Shown: positions 22,608 through 31,956 of the stretch, piece by piece
How positions within the stretch are numbered: the first letter of the stretch is position 1
Layout: each line of letters opens with the position of its first letter
Program-made: the position numbers and the translations under genes
The notes under the pieces: generated by a model
Seen by the model: the letters and a program-made list of their open reading frames with translations, nothing else
Database searches by the model: none
What the model was told of the DNA's origin: nothing
NCBI GenBank assembly: GCA_021648485.1
Contig: JAKISS010000030.1
Coordinates: 1 to 34,064, forward strand
Origin: Gammaproteobacteria bacterium
GTDB lineage: Bacteria; Pseudomonadota; Gammaproteobacteria; SZUA-152
Reading direction: 5' to 3'
DNA length: 34,064 nt

Positions 22608-24095
22608 ATGAATATCACCGGCATCCAAAACCCGATCAATACCGATTTACTGGCCAAGGCGCCGCAAGCTATCGTGGATGCCTGGAAGGTGGGTCAACTG
22701 GTTAATGCCACGGTTGCTTCCAGCCAAAAGAATGGTCAGACAACGATCAATATCAATGGTGCTTTGTTGCTTGCACAGACCCGGTTTCCACTCCAGCCCG
22801 GACAACCCTTGCAATTAGAGGTATCCAGCCTTTCTGTATCGACAGTATTAAAAGTCATTACCAATACGGACACCCGACCCGTCACTATCAGCCTGCAACC
22901 TCAGGGTAATCTGCCGGGTCAATTGCAAACAGGCCAACAACTTAACGCCCTTTTAACCCGGACAACAGATGTTAATCAGACGCGCGCCATGCTGGAACTG
23001 GCTGGTCATCGTGCTAACGTACAACTTTCACAACCTTTACCGGCATCCATAGGCCAACACATCAAACTGGAAGTGGTAACCCCCGGTGCCATTGCATCAT
23101 TAAAAATATTGACAACGCCGCTTGCTGCACTGCCAGCCACATCAATGAACAATACACATATTGCACAAGCACTGCGTACCATCCTGCCCCAACAGGCTCC
23201 GTTACCTCTCCTGCTCAACAATCTGGCGTTAATTGTTAAAAACCATACAACAAACTTATCTCCCGGCATTATTCCACCAACAACTCAGCGAATCGCGCCA
23301 TTACCTCAACCCTTGATCGAGCTGGTACGCGCAGTGGTAGACCGACTACCTGATAATGGAAACGTCAGCAGCGGCGATGGATTAAAGCAGGCTATCGCTC
23401 AGTCCGGGTTATTTATGGAGGCCCGACTGGCGCAAATACTGCAACAACCGACATCAGGAACAACAACACCTCCTATTGATTTTAAGGGCGGCTTGTTAAG
23501 CCTGTTGCTGACGTTACTTAATTTCAGCAAAAACATGTCACCGACAAACACGGTACCAACCCAGACCATGCCTCATACACAAACCGGTATGCAGACCACG
23601 TTGAATCAGCAAATGAACCTGCAACAGATATTAGCCGAATTATTACGGAACGTAGGCAGCGGGCTGGCACGTTTACAACTCAGTCAACTGGTATCCAGCG
23701 CGACAGAGGAAGAAGGTAAACGCGCCTGGATAATGGAGATACCGGTACGCAGTGGTGAGCATATTGATCTGATTCAGATGCGCATTGAAAAAGAAAAAAA
23801 TCAACGCTCACCGAAAAAGCCTGCATTGTGGACGGTAACCCTGGCACTGGAACTCCGTGAATTAGGTCCGATACAGGCACGCGTCACTCTCGCAGACAAA
23901 ATAGTCAGCACCCGTTTCTGGGCCGAACATATATCCACTGCAGAATTGATCAATCAGCATCTCAGTATTTTAGAAAACCGATACCAGGAGGTCGGGCTCA
24001 CAGTGGGTGCGCTGAAGGCCCATCATGGTACAGCACCGGACCCCGTATCACCCGATGAAAATCTGCCACATACTTTACTGGATGAAAAAGTATGA
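22608..24095 (+). CDS. FliK-like flagellar hook-length control family protein
   Basis: A 495-residue protein. The N-terminal two thirds are rich in Gln, Thr, Asn and Pro with beta-like repeats (INGALLLAQTRFPLQPGQPL, VQLSQPLPASIGQHIKLEVV). The C-terminal part (about 345-470: LARLQLSQLVSSATEEEGKR, WIMEIPVRSGEHIDLIQMRI, VTLALELRELGPIQARVTL) matches the Flg_hook domain of FliK. It is followed by an FlhB C-terminal-like protein with a four-base overlap. In FlhB-FliK pairs such domains switch export specificity. This pair lies at the end of the chemotaxis cluster rather than in the main hook operon, so it is probably a paralogue of the true fliK. No clear sigma-28 promoter is seen upstream. Confidence 0.82.
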   Translation: MNITGIQNPINTDLLAKAPQAIVDAWKVGQLVNATVASSQKNGQTTININGALLLAQTRFPLQPGQPLQLEVSSLSVSTVLKVITNTDTRPVTISLQPQGNLPGQLQTGQQLNALLTRTTDVNQTRAMLELAGHRANVQLSQPLPASIGQHIKLEVVTPGAIASLKILTTPLAALPATSMNNTHIAQALRTILPQQAPLPLLLNNLALIVKNHTTNLSPGIIPPTTQRIAPLPQPLIELVRAVVDRLPDNGNVSSGDGLKQAIAQSGLFMEARLAQILQQPTSGTTTPPIDFKGGLLSLLLTLLNFSKNMSPTNTVPTQTMPHTQTGMQTTLNQQMNLQQILAELLRNVGSGLARLQLSQLVSSATEEEGKRAWIMEIPVRSGEHIDLIQMRIEKEKNQRSPKKPALWTVTLALELRELGPIQARVTLADKIVSTRFWAEHISTAELINQHLSILENRYQEVGLTVGALKAHHGTAPDPVSPDENLPHTLLDEKV

Positions 24096-24391
24096 AAAAC
24101 CAAAAACCCACCACCGCCGTGGCATTACATTATGATGGCAAAAAAGCACCCCGCATCACGGCGCAGGGTACCGGTGAAATGGCGGAACAAATTATTGCTT
24201 TAGCCAAAGAACACGGCATTCCTTTGCAGGAAAATGTCGCACTGGTTTCACTGTTATCAAAACTGGATTTGGGTGATGAGATACCGCAAGCACTTTACAT
24301 GGCTGTCGCAGAAATTATTGCTTTTGCCTATATTTTGAATGGTAAAACCCCCGAGGGATTTGAGCCGCCACCTGCACAGACCGAACTGTAG
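24092..24391 (+). CDS. FlhB C-terminal domain-like export switch protein
   Basis: A 99-residue soluble protein like the cytoplasmic domain of FlhB/EscU without its membrane part. Segments are TTAVALHYDGKKAPRITAQG, MAEQIIALAKEHGIPLQENV and LGDEIPQALYMAVAEIIAFA. The autocleavage NPTH motif of true FlhB is absent; LHYDGK is found instead. It overlaps the FliK-like gene by ATGA. In related genomes, stand-alone FlhB-domain proteins can partly stand in for cleaved FlhB; that function here is inference. Confidence 0.88.
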   Translation: MKNQKPTTAVALHYDGKKAPRITAQGTGEMAEQIIALAKEHGIPLQENVALVSLLSKLDLGDEIPQALYMAVAEIIAFAYILNGKTPEGFEPPPAQTEL

Positions 24392-24406
24392 CGTAAATGA
24401 CATTAG

Positions 24407-24799
24407 TTACGATGCCTTTTTAATCCGCTGCGCCAGCGCTACCAGTTCTGCCTCGCCGCGTGCGATACCACAATCGGCAATCACTTCTTCCAGTTCGGCA
24501 CCTTTATTCATCATCTTGCTGGCTTGTCGATAACTTTGTGTTGCGGGTTCTTTCATTTCCAATTGATCCTGACGTCGTGTCAACAAATGTGCGCGTTGTT
24601 CCAGATGCGCGAGATGCTCACCCAGATTAACCGCACTGGAACACATCGCGCTGACATCAGCCTGCAAGGCATACAAACTGTTTTGTTGTTCGTTTATCTG
24701 TAACTGTAATTGCGTGTTTTTGAAATAGGCAAAGACCAATGCCACCAAACCAACAACCAACGCCACACTGGCGATAACTTCAAATGATAATGCAATCAT
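24407..24799 (-). CDS. DUF2802 membrane-anchored coiled-coil protein
   Basis: A 130-residue protein with an N-terminal membrane span (residues 8-26), a coiled coil (about 30-80) and a C-terminal helix pair (GAELEEVIADCGIARGEAEL) like that of DUF2802 proteins. Such genes are regularly found after cheW in polar flagellar/chemotaxis clusters, which matches its place here. The function is unknown; a role in array or motor organisation would fit the context. Confidence 0.8.
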   Translation of the reverse strand: MIALSFEVIASVALVVGLVALVFAYFKNTQLQLQINEQQNSLYALQADVSAMCSSAVNLGEHLAHLEQRAHLLTRRQDQLEMKEPATQSYRQASKMMNKGAELEEVIADCGIARGEAELVALAQRIKKAS

Positions 24800-24856
24800 A
24801 CTTGTTACCCCTCGCGTATTTTTCGCATTGTATGTTGAAACCGTAAAGCAAGTGGT

Positions 24857-25342
24857 TCAAAACATCATATCCGACCACTCTTCATCACTGAGCAGTTTGT
24901 TAAGGTCCACCAGAATCAATAATTCACCATCATGACTGGCCACACCCTGAATAAATTTTGCACTTTCTTCTGTACCTACATTGGGTGCGGTTTCAATTTC
25001 CGAGGGCTGCAAATCCACTACCTCTGCCACGCTGTCCACCAAAATACCAACTACCTGTTCTTCAGATTCGATAATCACCACTCGTGAAGAATCATCCGTT
25101 TCCACCGATGTCAGACCAAAACGGCTGCGTGTATCAATCACCGTCACCACATTGCCCCGCAAGTTAATGATACCCAGTACATAACTGGGCGCACCGGGCA
25201 CGGGTGCAATCTCGGTAATGCGTAATACCTCCTGCACCTGCATGACGTTAATACCGTATTTTTCATTTTCCAGACGGAAAGTGACCCACCGCAACGCTTC
25301 TTCTACCACCTTTTTTCTGGAACTGCTCGCTGTTGCGCTCAT
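24857..25342 (-). CDS. cheW: Chemotaxis coupling protein CheW
   Basis: A 161-residue single-domain CheW that links chemoreceptors to CheA. Typical stretches are RWVTFRLENEKYGINVMQVQ, EIAPVPGAPSYVLGIINLRG and VVTVIDTRSRFG, with VVGILVDSVAEVVDL near the end. It lies after the parP-like gene, as in Vibrio and Pseudomonas clusters. Confidence 0.95.
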   Translation of the reverse strand: MSATASSSRKKVVEEALRWVTFRLENEKYGINVMQVQEVLRITEIAPVPGAPSYVLGIINLRGNVVTVIDTRSRFGLTSVETDDSSRVVIIESEEQVVGILVDSVAEVVDLQPSEIETAPNVGTEESAKFIQGVASHDGELLILVDLNKLLSDEEWSDMMF

Positions 25343-25467
25343 TGATATTCACCTTTAACGTATGAGTTATTTAATTTCCATTCCTAAGTGTCATTTATTG
25401 GTCACTTGCGGCGTGATACGTAAATAAATGCATGATTCGTACCATACCACCCGCGATCAGGCAGCAT

Positions 25468-26196
25468 TTAAGCTTCAGTCAAACCTGCCCGTAACTGTGT
25501 ACAAAGCAGATCCATTTCCAGCAAAGCGCACATTTTCTCGATTACCGTACCTGCCAGCCATGGCCGTTTGCTTTGTGTGCTGCGCCACCGCACATCATCT
25601 GCTTCCAGACTCAACACCTGGGAAATACTGTCTGCCGCCAGACCAAATTTTCCGCCTTCCAACAGAATGATAAACTTCATCCGTTCTACGGCAGGTTGCA
25701 TCACCAAATCACTTTCACTGGGCATGATGATTTGCGCCACATCCACCACTTGTACATTTTGTCCGCGATTAGGCAACAGACCAATGACCCAGGGCGCATA
25801 CCCTGGCAATTCCGTAATTTCTTCTGTTAACTCAACAATGCCATTTAATTTTTCCAGAGGTGCGGCCAGTGTGACTCCGGCAACCTGAAAGCTGAGACAC
25901 TGAAATCTGTTTTGTGCCCAATCCGGTGTTGCAATACAGGTTTGTTTTTGTGGTACATCGGCGAGTGATGCCGACTCAATATCCACAGGTTCGGGCTCAG
26001 CAGCCAGTGCCGTCGCTTTTTCCAATACTCTTTCGAGCGTTGTATTTTCAGTGGCATAATGTTCCTGTTTATCATCATCCACCACAGAAAATATGGTTTC
26101 ATCCAGCAAAGCATCCAGATACAGGCCCAAAGCTTGTTGTGGCTCCGCCAGGGTATGTAATTCATGGGGTTTCTTATGCACGGATTTAAGCAACAC
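25468..26196 (-). CDS. parP: ParP-like protein with C-terminal CheW domain
   Basis: A 242-residue protein. The first 90 residues are variable and acidic. From about residue 95 there is a CheW-like domain (FQCLSFQVAGVTLAAPLEKL, LPGYAPWVIGLLPNRGQNVQ, VVDVAQIIM). This matches ParP, which tethers chemotaxis arrays to the cell pole and interacts with ParC and CheA. The GTG at 26196 overlaps the end of the ParA-type gene by eleven bases; a later start is possible. The ParC-ParP-CheW order supports the call. Confidence 0.85.
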   Translation of the reverse strand: MLLKSVHKKPHELHTLAEPQQALGLYLDALLDETIFSVVDDDKQEHYATENTTLERVLEKATALAAEPEPVDIESASLADVPQKQTCIATPDWAQNRFQCLSFQVAGVTLAAPLEKLNGIVELTEEITELPGYAPWVIGLLPNRGQNVQVVDVAQIIMPSESDLVMQPAVERMKFIILLEGGKFGLAADSISQVLSLEADDVRWRSTQSKRPWLAGTVIEKMCALLEMDLLCTQLRAGLTEA

Positions 26197-26992
26197 CGGC
26201 CGCTACCGATGAATGCCCCTGAGCCGCAGGCGTCAGCAAATCATTAAGCAGATCTTCATAGGCCAATGAGCCACGATCTCTGGGTGACCGAATGGGTAAA
26301 GGCACCCCGGTACGACTGGCTTCCCGGAATTCGGTGTCAATGGGAATCACTGAACGCCATAAACAGGAAACATACCGGTCCTGCAAATGCCGTAAAGTGC
26401 TGACAGAAGCGCGGGTACGACGATCAAACATGGTGGGTAAAATAGTGTATTCCGGTACACGATGTTTAGCGCGTCCAATCATCTTCAAGGTTTGTACCAT
26501 ACGCTCCAGGCCTTTCACGGCAAGAAACTCGGTTTGTACGGGAATCACCAGATGTTCACAGGCGGCCAGTGCATTGATCATCAACACACCCAGCAATGGC
26601 GGGCAATCAATGAGGGCAAAATCATATTCTGCCGACAACAAATCCAACGCATGTTTGACCACCAGCCCCATACCATCAGAGGCACTGAGTTGACGATCCA
26701 GCGTGGCCAAAGCCGTGGATGCGGGTAACAGTGAAAGATTATCGAAACGTGTTTTTTGAATAAGTTGCTGTGGTGGCACAGTCAGTTTTGACTGTTTGAT
26801 CTGGAATAAGCGATACAAACTGGCATCGGTTTGATCCGGATCCAGACCAAAATAAGAAGACATGGAACCATGCGGATCCATGTCCAGCAACAATGTACGA
26901 TAACCTCGCCGGGCCAGAAGACCGCCCAGGCTGACCACGGTAGTGGTTTTACCCACACCTCCTTTTTGATTTGCGACGGACCAGACTTTCAA
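26186..26992 (-). CDS. parC: ParC-type ParA-family ATPase for chemotaxis array positioning
   Basis: A 268-residue ParA/MinD-like ATPase with a deviant Walker A motif KGGVGKTT at residues 10-17, DMDPHGSMSSYFGLDPDQ, and DFALIDCPP as Walker B. In Vibrio the equivalent ParC places chemotaxis proteins at the flagellated pole. The name refers to that protein, not to topoisomerase IV. It lies between motD and parP, which supports the array-positioning role over plasmid or chromosome partition. Confidence 0.88.
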   Translation of the reverse strand: MKVWSVANQKGGVGKTTTVVSLGGLLARRGYRTLLLDMDPHGSMSSYFGLDPDQTDASLYRLFQIKQSKLTVPPQQLIQKTRFDNLSLLPASTALATLDRQLSASDGMGLVVKHALDLLSAEYDFALIDCPPLLGVLMINALAACEHLVIPVQTEFLAVKGLERMVQTLKMIGRAKHRVPEYTILPTMFDRRTRASVSTLRHLQDRYVSCLWRSVIPIDTEFREASRTGVPLPIRSPRDRGSLAYEDLLNDLLTPAAQGHSSVAAGVA

Positions 26993-27013
26993 TGCAGAAT
27001 CCCTCGAAGTCGA

Positions 27014-27922
27014 TTATTGACGTGCAGGAGGAAGAATATGAATGGGTGCCGGGCCTTTTGCAGGTATATTTGCGGAAACACCGGATTGCGCATTTTTAAT
27101 TTTTCGTTTGGCCGCAATGGTTTTTTCCAGCTGCTCGGAACGGCTGGTTCTGCGTGCAATGGCATCCGATAGCACAATGATTTTTACACGTCGGTTCGCT
27201 TGCCGTCCTTTTGCCGTAACATTGTCAGCAATCGGTTTGAATTCACCATAACCCACAGCAGACAACCGCGAGGGCTTAACGCCCGCACGGGAAAACAAAT
27301 GCACCACATTGGCTGCACGAGCTGCTGACAGCTCCCAGTTAGACTGAAAATTCTCCGTCGCAATAGGTATATTATCCGTAAAACCTTCGACCTGTATCTG
27401 ATTATTAAAATCACTTAACACTTTTGCAACATCATGTAATACCGGGCGGGCTTTTGCCTGTAATGATGCCTTGCCACTACTAAACAAAATACTGGATTTT
27501 ATTTCTATTTCTATCCATAAATCATTTTTTTTCACCTTCACCAGTTTGTTATCGATTAACGGTGCCAGATCTTTTGAAATACGGGCAGCAATCTTACGCA
27601 GGTTTATTTTATCTTCTCTACTCGCTTCAACACCACCATAGGCTGACAAATTTTTAATATTGACAGAATCAGCTGACGATATAGCTACACGCGACACAAT
27701 AGGCGGTTTTAACGGATTGTTCAGTTTGATCGGCAACCCGGCTTCTGATGGATTAAAGGCAGAAGAAATGGAATCGGATAATACGCGATATTTACCTTCA
27801 TTCACCGATGAAATTGAATACATCACCACGAAAAATGCAAATAACAGCGTAATAAAATCCGCATAGGAAACCAGCCAGCGTTCGTGATTGACATGTTCTT
27901 CCGGTTTTTTTTTGCGTGCCAT
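27014..27922 (-). CDS. motD: Flagellar stator protein MotD (MotB family)
   Basis: A 302-residue stator subunit counted from the ATG at 27922; a GTG start at 27931 is possible. The single span near residues 15-38 contains the proton- or ion-carrying D22 in SYADFITLLFAFFVVMYS. The OmpA-like peptidoglycan-binding domain covers about 130-250 (VEGFTDNIPI, WELSAARAANVV, GYGEFKPIADN, NRRVKIIVL). It pairs with MotC just upstream. The basic tail after residue 255 is proline- and lysine-rich. Confidence 0.93.
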   Translation of the reverse strand: MARKKKPEEHVNHERWLVSYADFITLLFAFFVVMYSISSVNEGKYRVLSDSISSAFNPSEAGLPIKLNNPLKPPIVSRVAISSADSVNIKNLSAYGGVEASREDKINLRKIAARISKDLAPLIDNKLVKVKKNDLWIEIEIKSSILFSSGKASLQAKARPVLHDVAKVLSDFNNQIQVEGFTDNIPIATENFQSNWELSAARAANVVHLFSRAGVKPSRLSAVGYGEFKPIADNVTAKGRQANRRVKIIVLSDAIARRTSRSEQLEKTIAAKRKIKNAQSGVSANIPAKGPAPIHILPPARQ

Positions 27923-27943
27923 AACAACCACATTACAGGCGGG

Positions 27944-28684
27944 TTAACCTGTGAAGCCTCTTAACTTTGTTTCAATATTACGAGGGTTTTCACCTTCGGC
28001 AATGGAAATCACACCTTCGACAATCATTTCATAAAGCTGGGATTGTGCATGCACCTGTGCCTTTAATTTTCCGGCCATCGGCAAAAACAACAGGTTCGCC
28101 AAACCCACACCATAAATAGTGGCCACAAATGCTGTGGCAATCCCCGAACCCAGTTTTGATGGATCAGCCAGATTTTGCATAACATGGATCAAACCCATCA
28201 CCGCACCAATAATGCCAATGGTGGGACTGTATCCGCCCATATTTTCAAACACCTTGGCCGCCTCATTGCCATAGTATTCCTTAGCATCCAGTTCAACTTC
28301 CATCACCCGGCGAATCACTTCAGGTTCACTGCCATCCACCAGCAACTGTAAACCTTTTTGTGCAAAAGGATTACTTTCATTTTCTGCAATATCCTCCAGT
28401 CCCAAAAGTCCTTCTTTACGGGCAATATTGCTCCATTCCATAATCTTTTCGATGGCTTCTTCACTTTTCAGTTTAGGTGGAAATATAATCCAGAAAACCA
28501 TTTTGAGTGACATCATGAATACCCGCAGAGGCGATTGCAGCATCACGGCACCTACCGTGCCACCCAATACGATCAGACAGGCGGGGCCATTAATCAGCGA
28601 ACCAACATGACCACCTTCCAGATATTGGCCGCCCAGTATAGCTCCGAAACCAATGATCAAACCCAGGATGCTGAGAATATCCAC
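27944..28684 (-). CDS. motC: Flagellar stator protein MotC (MotA family)
   Basis: A 246-residue MotA/PomA-type protein with four membrane spans. The N-terminus MDILSILGLIIGFGAILGGQ and the segment GGYSPTIGIIGAVMGLIHVM, with the conserved proline, are characteristic. The cytoplasmic loop has the basic and acidic stretch AIEKIMEWSNIARKEG used to contact FliG. It starts one base after cheB and precedes motD, forming a stator pair within the chemotaxis operon. Ion specificity is not decided from the sequence. Confidence 0.93.
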   Translation of the reverse strand: MDILSILGLIIGFGAILGGQYLEGGHVGSLINGPACLIVLGGTVGAVMLQSPLRVFMMSLKMVFWIIFPPKLKSEEAIEKIMEWSNIARKEGLLGLEDIAENESNPFAQKGLQLLVDGSEPEVIRRVMEVELDAKEYYGNEAAKVFENMGGYSPTIGIIGAVMGLIHVMQNLADPSKLGSGIATAFVATIYGVGLANLLFLPMAGKLKAQVHAQSQLYEMIVEGVISIAEGENPRNIETKLRGFTG

Positions 28685-28685
28685 A

Positions 28686-29789
28686 TTACACCTTTTCTGC
28701 TAACGCTCTGCCAACATCATCTAACGGCAAAATCTGATCCACAATACCGGCATCCACTACAGCCGCAGGCATTCCGTAGACCACACAGGATGCTTCATCC
28801 TGTGCCCATACCGGTGAGCCTCCCTGCTTGATCAGTTTTGCACCTTCCCTGCCATCTGCACCCATGCCCGTTAATACAACGGCCAACAATTTCCCAGGAT
28901 ACAATTTCGCAATGGAAGTAAAGGTAATGTCCACACAGGGTTTATAATTTTGGCCCGGCTCACTATCCGTAATGCGCACAATATCCCGCCCTGCTCTTTT
29001 TTCAATAATCATTTGTTGTCCCCCCGGTGCCAACAAGGCTAACCCCGCCTCCAGAAAATCGCCGTCCTGCGCTTCACGCACGTTAATGGCACAGGTGGAA
29101 TTCAGTCGTTGAGCAAAAGCATGGGTAAAGCTGGCAGGCATGTGCTGAATCAAAATAATAGGTACTGGAAAAGCTTCCGGTAATTGTTTCAATACATTTT
29201 GCAAGGCAACCGGCCCACCCGTGGAAGTACCAATAGCCACCAGTTTTGTCAGACCTTTTTTCAGCACGCTATTTATTGATGTGTGAACGGAGGGTACATT
29301 TGAGGATATAGCGGCAGCACCACTTGCAGGTGCATCAGAACGAGTTGACGAAAACACCGGACGCGGGACAACTACCGGACGAGATGGACTGCGTCGTGCC
29401 CCAACAGCCCGTACCCGTTCACATAACAGTTTTTTAGCTTCTTCACGGTCATTCGAAATATCTTCAAACCGCTTCGGTAAAAAATCGACGGCACCGGCAT
29501 CCAATGCATCCAATGTTGCACGCGCACCGTCTGTGGTCAGCGAAGAAAACATCAGAATTGCGGTTGGATGACTCGCCATGATTTTTCGGGTTGCGGTAAT
29601 ACCGTCCATTACCGGCATTTCCACATCCATGGTAATCACATCCGGCTTTAGGCGTGATGCTTTACTGACTGCTTCTACACCGTTTTCAGCACTGTCAATT
29701 ACTTTTATCTGTGGATCGGCTTCCAGTATTTCCGTCACACGGCGGCGGAAAAATCGTGAATCATCCACCACTAATACACGGACAGCCAT
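28686..29789 (-). CDS. cheB: Chemotaxis methylesterase CheB
   Basis: A 367-residue protein with a receiver domain (phosphoacceptor D55 in VITMDVEMPVMDG) and a C-terminal methylesterase/deamidase that removes methyl groups from receptors. The catalytic triad motifs are IGTSTGGPVA (Ser), LIQHMPASF (His) and VLTGMGADGREG (Asp). The linker between the domains (about 130-170) is Ser/Pro/Arg-rich. No cheR is seen in this window. Confidence 0.95.
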   Translation of the reverse strand: MAVRVLVVDDSRFFRRRVTEILEADPQIKVIDSAENGVEAVSKASRLKPDVITMDVEMPVMDGITATRKIMASHPTAILMFSSLTTDGARATLDALDAGAVDFLPKRFEDISNDREEAKKLLCERVRAVGARRSPSRPVVVPRPVFSSTRSDAPASGAAAISSNVPSVHTSINSVLKKGLTKLVAIGTSTGGPVALQNVLKQLPEAFPVPIILIQHMPASFTHAFAQRLNSTCAINVREAQDGDFLEAGLALLAPGGQQMIIEKRAGRDIVRITDSEPGQNYKPCVDITFTSIAKLYPGKLLAVVLTGMGADGREGAKLIKQGGSPVWAQDEASCVVYGMPAAVVDAGIVDQILPLDDVGRALAEKV

Positions 29790-29859
29790 TAATTATTTCT
29801 CCACATTTTATATTGTTTCTTCCAGTGCAGGATGAGGTAACATCACTTTTTACCGGCCA

Positions 29860-31926
29860 TTACTTTTTACCGGTATAGGTATGCATCAAACCGGGAAGAT
29901 CCAAAATCAATGAAATTTTTCCATCACCGGTAATGGTCGCTCCGGCAAGCCCTTTCATCCCATGCAATAATGCACCTAGTGGTTTGATCACAACCTCTTC
30001 CTGACCAATTAATTTATCAACCACAAATCCCACACGTTGCGCACCGACACTCACCACCACCACATGCCCCTCTTTGGGCAGTTCATCGTATGTCGCACCG
30101 GCAACCAGCCAGCGGCGCAAATAAAACAAAGGCAATGCTTTGTCACGTACCATTACTACCAACTGACCATCCACTGTGTTGGTACGGGTCAAATCAAGAT
30201 GAAATATTTCATTGACACTGGCCAGTGGCAGGGCAAATATCTGCGTATCAAGTTTCACCATTAATGTCGGCATAATAGCCAGCGTCAATGGCACCTGAAT
30301 GCGAATAATACTACCGCGCCCCTCTTCCGAATCAATTTCTGCCGTACCATTCAGTTGTTCAATGCGTGTCTTGACGACATCCATGCCCACGCCACGTCCC
30401 GACACATCAGAAATTTCCTGTTTGGTGGAAAACCCCGGTGCAAATATCAGGTTAAAACATTCTCTATCTTCAAGACGTGCTGCTGTTTCAGCATCCATCA
30501 TGCCTTTTTTTACAGCAGCATTACGCAAATTATCAGGATTCATCCCTTTGCCATCATCCTGAATCAGCAACAGGATATGATCACCTTCCTGTTCTGCTGT
30601 TAATATCACTGTACCTGCACGCGGCTTTCCAGCGGCTTCGCGTTGCTCCGGTGTTTCAATACCATGATCAACGGCATTACGCACCAAATGAACCAACGGG
30701 TCTGCCAAAGCTTCAACAAGATTTTTATCAAGATCAGTATCTTCACCCTGCATTTCAAGAGTGACTTCTTTTTTGAGTGTACGGGCAAGGTCACGTACTA
30801 CACGAGGAAAACGCCCAAACACTTTTTTAATGGGCTGCATACGTGTTTTCATAATCGCGGATTGCAGATCAGCGGTCACCACATCAAGATTGGAAACCAC
30901 TTTTGCCATTTCATCGTCATGGATAGCCAGCCCCAGTGTCGCCACACGATTGCGCACCAAAACCAGTTCACCCACCATATTCATGATATCGTCAAGGCGT
31001 TTGGTATCCACTCGAACGGTGGTCTCTGCCTGTTGCGCGGGAGCTTCTTTAACGGCTGTGGGAGCTTTGACTTTTTTAGTTTCGATTTTTTTGATAGCCT
31101 CGGCAGTCGGTTTTTTCTGTTCCGGTATTTTTTCGACGGCGTTGTTTTCCGCTTTTCCACTAGCCGGAGACTGATCGGTAGCGGGTGTGCCTGCACCCTG
31201 CAATTGATCTAATAATGCTTCAAACTCATCATCAGTAATGATATCTGACGAATCATTTTTCTTTAAATTTCCTGTTGTGTTACTGGAGTCTTTGGCAGTC
31301 GTTGTACCAATCGGTTTATCTGATGACACAACAGCATGTTTTCCCTCACCATGCAATTGATCCAGCAATGCCTCAAACTCATCTTCGGAGATTTCTTCCG
31401 CGTTACTGGCAGGTTTATTCTGTATTTTTTTCGCATTTTGTGCTGCATCAATAATGGCTTCAAATTCTGCATCGGCATCTTCATCAGATACCGTTTCTGT
31501 CATTTCTGGTATAGCCTCTGTCGCAGGCTCAGCCGTATTGTTCAAAAGCAGACCTTCTAACTGTTCCAATAACTCGGGGGCTGCGGGGGTTGGCTCCTGG
31601 CCAGTACGAATTTCGTCAAACTGTTCATTAACCACATCCACGACGGGCAGAATGACATCCATTAAATCTGCATCAACATCTCTTTCCCCATTACGCAGGG
31701 CATTAAATACATCTTCGGCACGATGACAAATATCAACCAGTGCGGTGAGACTCAAAAAACTTGCCCCCCCCTTTATGGTATGGAACCCGCGAAAGACAGC
31801 ATTGAGTAATTCCGAATCTTTCGGGCGTTGCTCAAGGTCAACCAACTGCTCGTTCAACAGTTCAAGTATTTCACCGGCCTCAACCAGGAAATCCTGCAAT
31901 AATTCTTGATCTTCATCCATTGACAT
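29860..31926 (-). CDS. cheA: Chemotaxis histidine kinase CheA
   Basis: A 688-residue kinase. The P1 Hpt domain has H49 in FRGFHTIKGGASF. Instead of a clear P2 domain there is a long acidic linker (about 110-300) with three copies of an (E/D)FEALLDQL-like motif, at 151-161 (ADAEFEAIID), 181-191 and 232-242 (DEFEALLDQL). P3 dimerisation begins at about 304 (RVDTKRLDDIMNMVGELVLV). P4 has HLVRNAVDHGIE, DDGKGM and GRGVGMDVV. The P5 CheW-like domain forms the C-terminus. The motifs in the linker may replace P2 as docking sites. A 17-base near-duplication spans the stop codon and the bases after it. Confidence 0.96.
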   Translation of the reverse strand: MSMDEDQELLQDFLVEAGEILELLNEQLVDLEQRPKDSELLNAVFRGFHTIKGGASFLSLTALVDICHRAEDVFNALRNGERDVDADLMDVILPVVDVVNEQFDEIRTGQEPTPAAPELLEQLEGLLLNNTAEPATEAIPEMTETVSDEDADAEFEAIIDAAQNAKKIQNKPASNAEEISEDEFEALLDQLHGEGKHAVVSSDKPIGTTTAKDSSNTTGNLKKNDSSDIITDDEFEALLDQLQGAGTPATDQSPASGKAENNAVEKIPEQKKPTAEAIKKIETKKVKAPTAVKEAPAQQAETTVRVDTKRLDDIMNMVGELVLVRNRVATLGLAIHDDEMAKVVSNLDVVTADLQSAIMKTRMQPIKKVFGRFPRVVRDLARTLKKEVTLEMQGEDTDLDKNLVEALADPLVHLVRNAVDHGIETPEQREAAGKPRAGTVILTAEQEGDHILLLIQDDGKGMNPDNLRNAAVKKGMMDAETAARLEDRECFNLIFAPGFSTKQEISDVSGRGVGMDVVKTRIEQLNGTAEIDSEEGRGSIIRIQVPLTLAIMPTLMVKLDTQIFALPLASVNEIFHLDLTRTNTVDGQLVVMVRDKALPLFYLRRWLVAGATYDELPKEGHVVVVSVGAQRVGFVVDKLIGQEEVVIKPLGALLHGMKGLAGATITGDGKISLILDLPGLMHTYTGKK

Positions 31927-31956
31927 AATAGGGTTTCAACTTTTCTGTTTGCACAA

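Noticed and set aside
30643-31212. A 189-residue plus-strand frame
   Set aside because: It is antisense to cheA; the cysteine- and histidine-rich translation has no domain character.
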